Shown in pieces: positions 45,196 through 54,338 of a stretch of 64,000 nucleotides of DNA (positions are counted from its first letter, which is position 1; the number at the start of each line of letters is the position of its first letter). Below the pieces are notes generated by a model. That model saw nothing but the letters and a program-made list of their open reading frames with translations. It searched no databases and was not told where the DNA came from. Both the position numbers and the translations under genes were made by a program. Source of the stretch: Variovorax sp. Root411 (lineage in GTDB: Bacteria; Pseudomonadota; Gammaproteobacteria; Burkholderiales; Burkholderiaceae_C); NCBI RefSeq assembly GCF_001425205.1, contig NZ_LMDW01000020.1, positions 252,489-316,488 on the forward strand. Reading direction: 5' to 3'.

Positions 45196-47253
45196 TCAAG
45201 CGGGCTGGGGCTCCGCCATGCCTTGGTGTCGCAGCAGCGCATCAAGCTGGGGCTCGCGGCCGCGGAAGGCCTTGAACGAATCCATGGCGCTGCGGCTGCC
45301 CCCGGCCTCCAGGATGGCCTGGCGGTACTTGCGGCCGGTCTCGATGTTCGGCTCGCCGTCGGCGCCCACGGTTTCCTCGAAGGCCGCGTAGGCATCGGCG
45401 CTCAGCACCTCGGCCCACTTGTAGCTGTAGTAGCCGGCCGCGTAGCCGCCCGAGAAGATGTGGCTGAAGGTATTCGGCGTGCGGCTGAACGGCGGCGAGG
45501 GCATCACGGCCACCTCGGCGCGTACCTTGCCGAGCAGCGCCATCACGTCGCCGGGTTGGGCGGCGGCCGCGTGGTACTCGGTGTGCAGCAGCATGTCGAA
45601 CAGCGAGAATTCGATCTGGCGCAGCGTCTGCAGGCCGCTCTGGAAGTTCTTGGCGGCCGTCATCTTGTCGAACAGCGCGCGCGGCAGCGGCTCGCCGGTG
45701 TCGACGTGGGCGGTCATGTGCTTGAGCACGTCCCACTCCCAGCAGAAGTTTTCCATGAACTGGCTCGGCAGCTCGACCGCGTCCCACTCGACACCGCTGA
45801 TGCCCGAGACGTCGCGCTCGTTCACCTGCGTGAGCATGTGGTGCAGGCCGTGGCCGAACTCGTGGAAGAGGGTGGTCACGTCGTCGTGCGTGAGCAGCGG
45901 CGGCTTGCCGTCGACGCCGCTGGCGAAGTTGCACACCAGCTGTGCGACCGGCGTCTGCAGCACGCCGTTGTCGGGGCGCAGCCAGCGGGCCCGCACATCG
46001 TCCATCCAGGCGCCGCCGCGCTTGGCGGCGCGGGCCGAGGGGTCGAGGTAGAACTGGCCGACCTTCTGGCCGGCGCGTTCGATGCGATAGAACTCGACGC
46101 TCGGATGCCACGTGGGCGCCGAATCGCGGCGGATCGACACCTCGAACAGCGTCTCGACGATCTTGAACAGACCGGCCATGACCTTCGGCGCCGGGAAGTA
46201 CTGCTTCACCTCCTGCTCGCTGAAGGCATAGCGCGCTTCCTTGAGCTTCTCGCCGATGTAGCTCCAGTCCCAGGGTTGCGGGTCGGTGATGCTCAGTTGC
46301 TCCGAGGCGAAGACCCGCAGGTCGGCCAGGTCGCGCTCGCCATAGGGCTTGGCCTTGGTGGCGAGATCGCGCAGGAACTTGACGACTTGCTCGGGCGATT
46401 CGGCCATCTTCGGCACGACGGACAGCTCGCCGTAGTTCCGGTAGCCCAGCAGCTTCGCTTCTTCCCCGCGCAACGCGAGGATCTCGGTTATGAGCGCGGT
46501 GTTGTCGAAGGCGGTATCGCCGAATTCGCTGGCGCGCGTGACGTAGGCGCGGTAGAGCTTCTCGCGCAGCGCGCTGCTTTTGGCGAACTGCATCACCGGC
46601 AGGTAGCACGGCATCTTGAGCGTGAGCTTGTAGCCTTCCTTGCCGTCGGCTTCGGCGGCCGCACGTGCGGCGCTCACGACGTCCTCGGGCACGCCCTCGA
46701 GTTCGCCCAGGGCGGCGTAGTAGGCGAAAGCATCGGTCGCGTCGAGCGCGTTTTCGCTGAACTTCTGGCTGAGCTCGGCCTGGCGTTCCTGGATGTCGGC
46801 GAAGCGCTTCTTGGCATCGCCCTGCAGCTCGGCGCCGCCGAGCACGAAGTTGCGCACGGCGTTCTTGTGCGCCTGGCGCTGCTCGGGGTTCAAGGTGGCG
46901 ACGTCGATGGCTTTGTACTTGGCGTAAAGCCGCTCATCGGAACCCAGGCGGGTCCAGAAGGCGGTGACGCGCGGCATGGCCTCGTTGTAGGCAGCGCGTA
47001 GCTCCGGCGTGTCAGCCACGGCGTTAAGGTGGCCGACGGCACCCCAGGCGCGGCTGAAGCGTTCGGAGGCCACGTCGAGCACCTTGGAGATCGCGTTCCA
47101 GTCGGCCGGGAATTCGGACGCCGTCACCGTCTGCAGCGCGGTCTCGGCATCGGCCAGCAGCGTGTCGACCGCGGGCGCCACATGCTCGGGCTTGATGCGG
47201 TCGAACAGCGGGAGATCGTTGAAGTCGAGGAGGGGGTTGTTCGTGGTGGCCAT
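45196..47253 (-). CDS. prlC: Oligopeptidase A (M3 metallopeptidase)
   Basis: Cytoplasmic zinc oligopeptidase of about 685 residues that degrades signal peptides and short peptides. The zinc motif HEFGH lies in DVTTLFHEFGHGLHHMLT, and the downstream ligand region is SGIEWDAVELPSQFMENFCWE-like. The N-terminus NNPLLDFNDLPLFDRIKPEHVAPAVD is characteristic of OpdA/PrlC. ATG at 47253 lies 5 bp after the folD stop; a GTG at 47262 that overlaps the folD stop is also possible, so the two are coupled. Confidence 0.94.
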   Translation of the reverse strand: MATTNNPLLDFNDLPLFDRIKPEHVAPAVDTLLADAETALQTVTASEFPADWNAISKVLDVASERFSRAWGAVGHLNAVADTPELRAAYNEAMPRVTAFWTRLGSDERLYAKYKAIDVATLNPEQRQAHKNAVRNFVLGGAELQGDAKKRFADIQERQAELSQKFSENALDATDAFAYYAALGELEGVPEDVVSAARAAAEADGKEGYKLTLKMPCYLPVMQFAKSSALREKLYRAYVTRASEFGDTAFDNTALITEILALRGEEAKLLGYRNYGELSVVPKMAESPEQVVKFLRDLATKAKPYGERDLADLRVFASEQLSITDPQPWDWSYIGEKLKEARYAFSEQEVKQYFPAPKVMAGLFKIVETLFEVSIRRDSAPTWHPSVEFYRIERAGQKVGQFYLDPSARAAKRGGAWMDDVRARWLRPDNGVLQTPVAQLVCNFASGVDGKPPLLTHDDVTTLFHEFGHGLHHMLTQVNERDVSGISGVEWDAVELPSQFMENFCWEWDVLKHMTAHVDTGEPLPRALFDKMTAAKNFQSGLQTLRQIEFSLFDMLLHTEYHAAAAQPGDVMALLGKVRAEVAVMPSPPFSRTPNTFSHIFSGGYAAGYYSYKWAEVLSADAYAAFEETVGADGEPNIETGRKYRQAILEAGGSRSAMDSFKAFRGREPQLDALLRHQGMAEPQPA

Positions 47254-47258
47254 GGAAA

Positions 47259-48110
47259 TCACTTGGCGGCGCGTTCCGCAGCTTCAAGGGTGTTGACGAG
47301 GAGCATGGCGCGGGTCATCGGGCCGACGCCGCCGGGCACGGGCGTGATCCAGCCGGCCACTTCCTTCACGCTGTCGAAATCGACGTCGCCGGCCAGCTTG
47401 CCGTCTGCCTTGCGGTTCATCCCCACGTCGATGACGATTGCACCGGGCTTCACCATGTCGGCCGTCAGGAGATCGAGCTTGCCCACGGCAGCCACGATCA
47501 CGTCGGCCTGCCGCGTGATGGCGCCGAGGTCTTGCGTGGCGCTGTGGCAGATGGTCACGGTGGCGCTCTTGGCCAGCAGCATCATGGCCATCGGCTTGCC
47601 GACGATGTTGCTGCGGCCGATGACCACCGCGTGCTTGCCGCGCAGGTCGTAGCCGATGGATTCGAGCATCTTCATGCAGCCGTGCGGCGTGCAGGGCCAG
47701 AAGCCGGGGGCGCCGGTCATCAGCGCGCCGGCGCTGGCGACGTGGAAGCCGTCGACGTCCTTGGCAGGCGAGATCGTCTCGATGACCTTCTGGCTGTCCA
47801 TGTGCTTGGGCAGCGGCAGCTGAACCAGGATGCCGTGCACCTTCGGGTCGTCGTTGAGGGCGCGGATGCGGGCCAGCAAGTCAGCTTCGCTCAGGTCGGC
47901 GGGGTAGGTCTCGAGCGTGGCCTGCAGGCCGGTCTCGGTGCTGTCGTTGACCTTGTGCTTCGTGTAGACCTGGCTCGCCGGATCGCTGCCCACCAAGATG
48001 ATGGACAGCGCCGGGTTCACGCCGCGCGCCTTCAGCGCGGCGGTGCGGCCGGACACCTCGGCACGAATGGTTTTGGCGAGGGCGTTGCCGTCGATCAGTT
48101 GGGCGGTCAT
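47259..48110 (-). CDS. folD: Methylenetetrahydrofolate dehydrogenase/cyclohydrolase
   Basis: Bifunctional folate one-carbon enzyme of 283 residues. Markers are ALSIILVGSDPASQVYTKHKV with YTKHK containing the catalytic Lys, GILVQLPLPKHMD, DVDGFHVASAGAL, CTPHGCMKMLE, the NADP site HAVVIGRSNIVGKPMAMMLL, and GVGPMTRAMLL near the end. It is upstream of prlC in one transcript. Confidence 0.96.
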   Translation of the reverse strand: MTAQLIDGNALAKTIRAEVSGRTAALKARGVNPALSIILVGSDPASQVYTKHKVNDSTETGLQATLETYPADLSEADLLARIRALNDDPKVHGILVQLPLPKHMDSQKVIETISPAKDVDGFHVASAGALMTGAPGFWPCTPHGCMKMLESIGYDLRGKHAVVIGRSNIVGKPMAMMLLAKSATVTICHSATQDLGAITRQADVIVAAVGKLDLLTADMVKPGAIVIDVGMNRKADGKLAGDVDFDSVKEVAGWITPVPGGVGPMTRAMLLVNTLEAAERAAK

Positions 48111-48128
48111 CGGTTTCGATTTTCCAAG

Positions 48129-48153
48129 TAAAAACGCCCGCTTGCGCAGGCGT
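48129..48153 (-). terminator. Intrinsic terminator of the response regulator gene
   Basis: On the minus strand ACGCC and GGCGT enclose TGCGCAAGCG and are followed by TTTTTA. It lies about 35 bp after the response-regulator stop and 20 bp before folD. Confidence 0.65.
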
Positions 48154-48186
48154 GGGGGACATGCATTGCTATCGAGGGGATAGCTT

Positions 48187-48819
48187 CTAGGCCTTGGCCG
48201 CGGGTGCCGCCTGTCCGAGCGCGATCTTGAGCAGATCGGCCACGGTGTTGGCGTTGAGCTTTTCCATGATGTTGGCGCGGTGCGCCTCCACCGTCTTGAT
48301 GCTGATGCCCAGGTCGTCGGCGATCTGCTTGTTCAGGCGCCCGGCGACGATGCGTTCGAGCACCTGCGCCTCGCGGCCCGTGAGCTTGGACAGCAGCGCA
48401 TCGCGGCTGGCGGACTGCTGGTGCTGCGTGAAAGCGCCGCGCGCATGTTCGAGCATGCGCTCGACCAGCGTGACGAGCTCTTCGTCGTTGAAGGGCTTCT
48501 GGATGAAATCCATCGCGCCCTTCTTCATGGAGTCGACCGCCATCGGCACGTCGCCGTGGCCGGTGATGACCACGATCGGAAGCGGGGAGCGCCGTTCGAT
48601 CAATCGATCCTGCAGTTCGAGGCCGGTCATGCCGGCCATGCGGATGTCGACGATCAAACAGGCGACTTCGCGCGGGTCGTATCGGGAGAGAAAGGATTCG
48701 GCGGAATCGAAACAGCGGACTCTGTAGTCCTTGCCCTCGAGCAGCCATTGCAGCGAATCGCGTACGGCTTCGTCGTCGTCGACGACATAGACCGTGCCCT
48801 TCTTCGGAATCAAACTCAT
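48187..48819 (-). CDS. FixJ/NarL-type response regulator
   Basis: A 210-residue regulator with a receiver domain (YVVDDDEAVRDSLQWLL, phospho-acceptor Asp in LIVDIRMAGMTGLEL, VITGHGD, FIQKPFNDEELV) and a LuxR-type helix-turn-helix (LTGREAQVLERIVAGRLNKQIADDLGISIKTVEAHRANIMEKL). Its ATG overlaps the stop of the kinase gene (ATGA). With the DctS-like kinase it forms a FixLJ/DctSR-type pair; the signal and target genes are not evident. Confidence 0.92.
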   Translation of the reverse strand: MSLIPKKGTVYVVDDDEAVRDSLQWLLEGKDYRVRCFDSAESFLSRYDPREVACLIVDIRMAGMTGLELQDRLIERRSPLPIVVITGHGDVPMAVDSMKKGAMDFIQKPFNDEELVTLVERMLEHARGAFTQHQQSASRDALLSKLTGREAQVLERIVAGRLNKQIADDLGISIKTVEAHRANIMEKLNANTVADLLKIALGQAAPAAKA

Positions 48820-51356
48820 GCAGGTACCTTTGCCTCGTCGCTAGCTACGGAACTGATAGCGTCCAACACCGGAATCCAGAAGGAAAAACGGCATCCGATC
48901 ACATCCGGGCCATTGTAGATGTTCTCCGCCTGCATCCGGCCGCGGTGCGACTCGACGATGGTGCGGCACAGATTCAGGCCGATGCCCATGCCCTCGGGCT
49001 TGGTGGAGAAGAAGGCCTCGTAGAGCCGGTCCATCACTTCCGGAGCGAGCCCCTTGCCGGTGTCCTGCACCGAGAACTCGATGGCGTTGTGGCCTTCGAT
49101 GACCTTGGGCAGCACGCGCAGCTCGACGCTGCGGCGCGCCAGCGGGCGCTCGGCGATGTCGATGGATTCGGCCGCGTTCTTCAGCAGGTTGACCATCACC
49201 TGCTCGATGAGGATCGGATCGACGCGCACCACCGGCAGCCGCGCGGCCACGTAGTGGTTCAGGCGCACGTTGCGCCGGCGCAGCTCGATGCCCGCCAGCT
49301 CGACCGCCTCGCTCACCATGGTGGCCACGTCGGCCGGCGTGCGGTTGGGTTCGCTGCGCTTCACGAAGGAGCGGATGCGCTGGATGATCTGGCCTGCGCG
49401 CTGAGCCTGCTTCGACGTCTTCTCGAGCGCGGCGAGCAGCGCGTCGTTGTCGATCGATTGGCCCTTGATGCGCGACATCATCCCGTTGCAGTAGTTGGTG
49501 ATGGCGGTCAGCGGCTGGTTGAGCTCATGGGCCACGCTGGAGGCCATTTCGCCCATCGTGATGAGGCGGCTCGCAGCCTGGGCCTTGTCGGCCTGCGCGG
49601 CGGCCTGCTCCTCGGCGTCGCGGCGCGGCGTGATGTCGGTGGCGATCACCAGCTGCGCGAGGCGGCCGTCGACCCATGTCAGGTAGCGCGAACGCACTTC
49701 GAGCCATTTGCCGAGGTGCGGCACGAAGATTTCGTTGTTGGCCGCCTGCGCCGCGGTGAGCGTGTCGATCGGCAGGCCCGCGTACGGATCGACGTCGTCG
49801 AGGCCTTCGTCGTGCGCATTCGAGGCTGGCACACCTGCCTGCGCGACCATGCCCAGATGGCCCACGGTGTCGGAGCCGAACCAGAGCCGGTACAGCTTGT
49901 TGGCGAACAGCAGTTCCTCGCTGCCGATGGGCGCGACGGACACGGCCGCATCGAGCGCTTCCAGCACGGTGGTGAAGCGTTCGTACGAAGCCGACAACTG
50001 CTCGCGGATGCGTGTGGGCTCGGTGATGTCGGTCATTGACGTCATCCAGCCGGTCTGGTGGCCGCGCGCGTCGATCAGCGGCGACACGTAGAGCCGGGCG
50101 TTGAACACGCTGCCGTTCTTGCGCTTCACGCGCACCTGGAAGCCGCCGGGCAGGGCACGGCCATGCAGCTCTTCTTCCAGGCGCTCGTTCATCACTTCGC
50201 GGTCGGATTCGAGCCAGTAGGGGAAGGGCGGCGACTGGCCGACGAGCTCGGCCTCGCTCCAGCCGGTCATCGCGCAGAAGGCGGCGTTCACGTAGGTGAT
50301 GCGGCCTTGCAGGTCGAGCACGCGCATGCCGGTCAGCATGGAGTTTTCCATCGCCCGGCGGAAGTTGGTTTCGGCCACCAGCCGCTGCTGTGCCTGCAGC
50401 CGCCGCCGCGTGTGCCGCCAGGTGCCGATCAGCATCCAGCTCGTGAGCACGCTGAGCGCGCAGACCAGCCAGAACAGCCCGTTGCCGACCACGCCCTGCG
50501 AGGTGCGGTAGGCCTGCGCCCGCAGCACCAGCGCATTGCCCACCGGAGACACCGGCACTTCGTATTCGTTGGTCCGCTCGGTCCAGGGCAGCAGGCGCGT
50601 GCCGCCTTCCTTCAGGCTGGTGGTGTTGCCCGCGATCGCATGGCCCTTGGCATCGAGTAGCGACACCGCATAGCGCGCCTGTACTTCGGACGGCATGCCG
50701 TAGCGCAACAGCCCGTCGACCGAGAACTCACCGAGCACGACGCCCGCGAACAGGCCTTGATCGAAAAGGGGGATGTGCAGCTGCAGCATCGCAGGGGGGT
50801 CGCCCCCGGCCACGGGCTGCGAATACACCGGCTGGCGCAGCTCGCGGGCCAGCGCATAGTTGCTCTCGATGTCGCCGGGACGCAGCACGTCGCCGATCAG
50901 GTGCTGCTGGGCCGGATGCACGCTGGGTGCCGCATAGCCGGCCTTGAAGCGGCGGCGGTCGTCGATCCAGGTGATGGTCTGCAGCTCGGGGAACTGGCTC
51001 ACCAGCGACTCGGCGCGGCTGGTGAATTCGACCGGGTCGATCTCGCGGTTGGAGGCGTCTCGCGCGATGCGCATCAGCTGCTCCTGCCGTTCCAAAAGCC
51101 GCAGGCGCATGCGCTGCTGCGCGTATTCGACGTCGCGGCGCACCGACTCCTGCTCGCGCTCGACTTCCTCGGTGCGCAGATACCAGAAGGCGGACACGAT
51201 GGCGGCAAGAAACAACAGCACGGCCGCCATCGGCGCGAGCATGGCGACCGCGTCCTGCAGCACCGGCGTCTGCCGGCGCCACCACCTGCGCCACCAGGAC
51301 AGGGGCGAGGCATTCACGGCACTGCGGGCAACTGCCAGCGGAGAGGAAAAGGGCAT
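48816..51356 (-). CDS. PAS-domain sensor histidine kinase
   Basis: An 846-residue membrane kinase. It has a first membrane segment (AAVLLFLAAIVSAFWYL) at about residues 45-62 and a periplasmic sensor domain of some 230 residues with DctB/DctS-like features. A second membrane segment follows near 300 (LFWLVCALSVLTSWMLIG), then two PAS domains, a HisKA domain with phospho-His in SSVAHELNQPLTAITNYCNGM, and an ATPase domain (NLLKNAAESI, DTGKGLAPEVMDRLYEAFFSTKPEGMGIGLNLCRTI). The layout suits a carboxylate sensor, but the ligand cannot be assigned. Confidence 0.9.
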   Translation of the reverse strand: MPFSSPLAVARSAVNASPLSWWRRWWRRQTPVLQDAVAMLAPMAAVLLFLAAIVSAFWYLRTEEVEREQESVRRDVEYAQQRMRLRLLERQEQLMRIARDASNREIDPVEFTSRAESLVSQFPELQTITWIDDRRRFKAGYAAPSVHPAQQHLIGDVLRPGDIESNYALARELRQPVYSQPVAGGDPPAMLQLHIPLFDQGLFAGVVLGEFSVDGLLRYGMPSEVQARYAVSLLDAKGHAIAGNTTSLKEGGTRLLPWTERTNEYEVPVSPVGNALVLRAQAYRTSQGVVGNGLFWLVCALSVLTSWMLIGTWRHTRRRLQAQQRLVAETNFRRAMENSMLTGMRVLDLQGRITYVNAAFCAMTGWSEAELVGQSPPFPYWLESDREVMNERLEEELHGRALPGGFQVRVKRKNGSVFNARLYVSPLIDARGHQTGWMTSMTDITEPTRIREQLSASYERFTTVLEALDAAVSVAPIGSEELLFANKLYRLWFGSDTVGHLGMVAQAGVPASNAHDEGLDDVDPYAGLPIDTLTAAQAANNEIFVPHLGKWLEVRSRYLTWVDGRLAQLVIATDITPRRDAEEQAAAQADKAQAASRLITMGEMASSVAHELNQPLTAITNYCNGMMSRIKGQSIDNDALLAALEKTSKQAQRAGQIIQRIRSFVKRSEPNRTPADVATMVSEAVELAGIELRRRNVRLNHYVAARLPVVRVDPILIEQVMVNLLKNAAESIDIAERPLARRSVELRVLPKVIEGHNAIEFSVQDTGKGLAPEVMDRLYEAFFSTKPEGMGIGLNLCRTIVESHRGRMQAENIYNGPDVIGCRFSFWIPVLDAISSVASDEAKVPA

Positions 51357-51481
51357 GGTCCGAGTTTAGGTGAAGCCCTTCGGAAACGACGGCAAAGCAA
51401 CCTCGGCCTGGGCTTGCGCGCGGTTTTGCGCAGGGCAAACGCCAACTGAAAATATCACATTAAGAAATCGCAACGCACTAT

Positions 51482-51493
51482 TTGAAATTTCAA
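51482..51493. promoter_or_regulatory. Palindrome in the aceE promoter region
   Basis: TTGAAATTTCAA is a perfect 12-base palindrome inside an AT-rich stretch (about 51440-51500) 80 bp before aceE. It could be a regulator site for the pyruvate dehydrogenase operon. No regulator gene is adjacent, so the assignment is speculative. Confidence 0.35.
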
Positions 51494-51572
51494 TGTTTCT
51501 ATGCGAAACTCCGCCGCGTTCGCTGCACAGCGCACTTAAATTACAGCCACAGCCCTAAAAGGAGAGACAAGC

Positions 51573-54287
51573 ATGTCGGCAAATCCCGAGAACCTGTTCG
51601 GCTCGGCCGCAAACGATGCGGACGCCCAGGAGACCCGTGAATGGATGGATGCACTGTCCTCCGTCATCCAGAGCGAGGGTCCGGAGCGGGCCCACTTCCT
51701 TCTCGAGCAGCTGCTCGAACATGCCCGCCAGAACACGGTCGACATGCCGTTCTCGGCCAACACAGGCTATGTCAACACCATCGAGCCCTCGCAGGAGGCC
51801 CGCAGTCCCGGCAACCTCGAGATCGAACAACGCCTGCGCGCCTACATGCGCTGGAATGCCATGGCGATGGTGGTCAAGGCCAACCGCATCCACCCGCCCG
51901 AAGGCGGCGACCTCGGCGGCCACATCGGCTCCTTCGCTTCGCTGGCCAGCATGTTCGGTGCCGGCTTCAACCACTTCTGGCACGCCGAGAGCGAGAACCA
52001 CGGCGGCGACCTGCTCTACATCCAGGGCCACGTCTCGCCCGGCATCTATGCCCGCGCCTACCTCGAAGGCCGCCTCTCCGAAGAGCAACTGCTCAACTTC
52101 CGCCAGGAAGTGGACGGCAAGGGCCTGTCGAGCTACCCGCACCCCAAGCTGATGCCGGAGTTCTGGCAGTTCCCGACCGTCTCGATGGGCCTGGGGCCGC
52201 TGATGGCGATCTACCAGGCGCGCTTCCTCAAGTACCTGCATGCACGCGGCATCGCCAACACCGAGAACCGCAAGGTCTGGGTGTTCTGTGGCGACGGTGA
52301 AATGGACGAGGTGGAATCGCTGGGCGCCATCGGCCTGGCGGCGCGCGAGAACCTCGACAACCTGATCTTCGTCATCAACTGCAACCTGCAGCGCCTGGAC
52401 GGCCCGGTGCGCGGCAACGGCAAGATCATCCAGGAACTGGAAGGCGAGTTCCGCGGTGCCAACTGGAACGTCGTCAAGCTGATCTGGGGCAAGGGCTGGG
52501 ACGCCCTGCTCGAAAAGGACCATGACGGCGCGCTGCGCAAGATCATGATGGAGTGCAACGACGGCGACTACCAGGCCATGAAGGCCAACGACGGCGCCTA
52601 CGTGCGCAAGAACTTCTTCGGCCGCGATCCGCGCACGCTGAAGATGGTCGAGCACATGACCGACGACGAGGTCTGGAGCCTGCAGCGCGGCGGCCACGAC
52701 TCGCAGAAGGTGTACGCCGCCTTCCATGCCGCTCAGAACCACAAGGGCCAGCCCACTGTGCTGCTCGTCAAGACCGTCAAGGGCTTCGGCATGGGCAAGA
52801 TCGGCGAAGGCAAGAACACGGTCCACCAGACCAAGAAGCTCGGCGACGAAGACATCAAGGCCTTCCGCGACCGCTTCAATATTCCGATTCCTGACAGCCA
52901 GATCGCCGAGCTGCCGTTCTACAAGCCGGCCGACGACACGCCGGAAATGCGCTACCTGCACGAGCGCCGCAAGGCGCTCGGTGGCTACCTGCCGCATCGC
53001 CGCGCCAAGGCCGACGAGAGCTTCACGGTGCCTTCGCTCGACACCTTCAAGTCGGTGATCGAGCCCACGGCCGAAGGCCGCGAGATATCAACCACGCAGG
53101 CCTACGTGCGCTTCCTCACGCAGCTGCTGCGCGACAAGGCGCTGGGCCCGCGCGTCGTGCCCATCCTGGTGGACGAGGCCCGCACCTTCGGCATGGAAGG
53201 CTTGTTCCGCCAGATCGGCATCTACAACCCGCACGGTCAGCAGTACACCCCGGTCGATAAAGACCAGGTCATGTACTACAAGGAAGACAAGGCCGGCCAG
53301 ATCCTGCAGGAAGGCATCAACGAAGCTGGCGGCATGTCGAGCTGGATCGCGGCGGCCACGTCATACAGCACGAACAACCGCATCATGGTGCCGTTCTACG
53401 TGTACTACTCGATGTTCGGCTTCCAGCGCATCGGCGACCTGGCCTGGGCGGCCGGCGACATGCAGGCGCGCGGCTTCCTGCTGGGCGGCACGTCGGGGCG
53501 CACCACGCTGAATGGCGAGGGCCTGCAGCACGAAGATGGTCACAGCCACATCCTGGCCAACACCATCCCGAACTGCGTGAGCTACGACCCGACCTTTGCG
53601 CACGAAGTCGGCGTGATCTTGCATCACGGCCTGAAGCGCATGGTAGAGAAGCAGGACAACGTCTACTACTACCTGACGCTGCTCAACGAGAACTACGCGA
53701 TGCCCGGCCTCCAGCCCGGTACCGAAGAGCAGATCATCAAGGGCATGTACCTGTCGAAGCAGGGCCCCGCGCTCAAGGCCAAGGCACCGACCGTGCAACT
53801 GCTGGGCAGCGGCACCATCCTGCGCGAAAGCTTTGCCGCGCAAGAACTGCTCGAAAAGGACTGGGGTGTGTCGGCTTCCGTGTGGAGCTGCCCGAGCTTC
53901 AACGAACTCACGCGTGACGGCCAGGACGCCGACCGCTGGAACCTGCTGCACCCGGACCAGACGCCGCGCGTGCCCTTCGTGGCCGAGCAGCTGGCGCCCA
54001 GCACCGGCCCGGTGGTCGCCTCGACCGACTACATGAAGGCCTATGCCGAGCAGATCCGCCCCTTTATCCCGAAGGGCCGCACCTACAAGGTGCTGGGCAC
54101 CGACGGCTTCGGCCGCAGCGACTTCCGCAACAAGCTGCGCGAGCACTTCGAGATCAACCGCCACTACATCGTGGTGGCTGCGCTCAAGGCGCTGAGCGAA
54201 GATGGCACCGTGCCGGTGGCCAAGGTGGTGGAGGCGATCAGGAAGTACGGCATCAATGTCGACAAGGTCAACCCGCTCTACGCCTGA
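51573..54287 (+). CDS. aceE: Pyruvate dehydrogenase E1 component (homodimeric)
   Basis: ThDP-dependent E1 that decarboxylates pyruvate and acetylates the lipoyl groups of E2. The 904-residue chain has the usual homodimeric-E1 length. Motifs are GHIGSFASLASMFGAGFNHFW, the ThDP site FCGDGEMDEVESLG followed by NLIFVINCNLQRLDGPVRGNGKI, and the C-terminal GTDGFGRSDFRNKLREHFEINR. ATG follows AAAAGGAGAGACAAGC. It is the first gene of the operon aceE-aceF-BPH-lpdA. Confidence 0.97.
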   Translation: MSANPENLFGSAANDADAQETREWMDALSSVIQSEGPERAHFLLEQLLEHARQNTVDMPFSANTGYVNTIEPSQEARSPGNLEIEQRLRAYMRWNAMAMVVKANRIHPPEGGDLGGHIGSFASLASMFGAGFNHFWHAESENHGGDLLYIQGHVSPGIYARAYLEGRLSEEQLLNFRQEVDGKGLSSYPHPKLMPEFWQFPTVSMGLGPLMAIYQARFLKYLHARGIANTENRKVWVFCGDGEMDEVESLGAIGLAARENLDNLIFVINCNLQRLDGPVRGNGKIIQELEGEFRGANWNVVKLIWGKGWDALLEKDHDGALRKIMMECNDGDYQAMKANDGAYVRKNFFGRDPRTLKMVEHMTDDEVWSLQRGGHDSQKVYAAFHAAQNHKGQPTVLLVKTVKGFGMGKIGEGKNTVHQTKKLGDEDIKAFRDRFNIPIPDSQIAELPFYKPADDTPEMRYLHERRKALGGYLPHRRAKADESFTVPSLDTFKSVIEPTAEGREISTTQAYVRFLTQLLRDKALGPRVVPILVDEARTFGMEGLFRQIGIYNPHGQQYTPVDKDQVMYYKEDKAGQILQEGINEAGGMSSWIAAATSYSTNNRIMVPFYVYYSMFGFQRIGDLAWAAGDMQARGFLLGGTSGRTTLNGEGLQHEDGHSHILANTIPNCVSYDPTFAHEVGVILHHGLKRMVEKQDNVYYYLTLLNENYAMPGLQPGTEEQIIKGMYLSKQGPALKAKAPTVQLLGSGTILRESFAAQELLEKDWGVSASVWSCPSFNELTRDGQDADRWNLLHPDQTPRVPFVAEQLAPSTGPVVASTDYMKAYAEQIRPFIPKGRTYKVLGTDGFGRSDFRNKLREHFEINRHYIVVAALKALSEDGTVPVAKVVEAIRKYGINVDKVNPLYA

Positions 54288-54338
54288 CCCTCAACAATCA
54301 ACGAACGAAACGTCGCCTCAGGGCGGGAGACAAACGAT

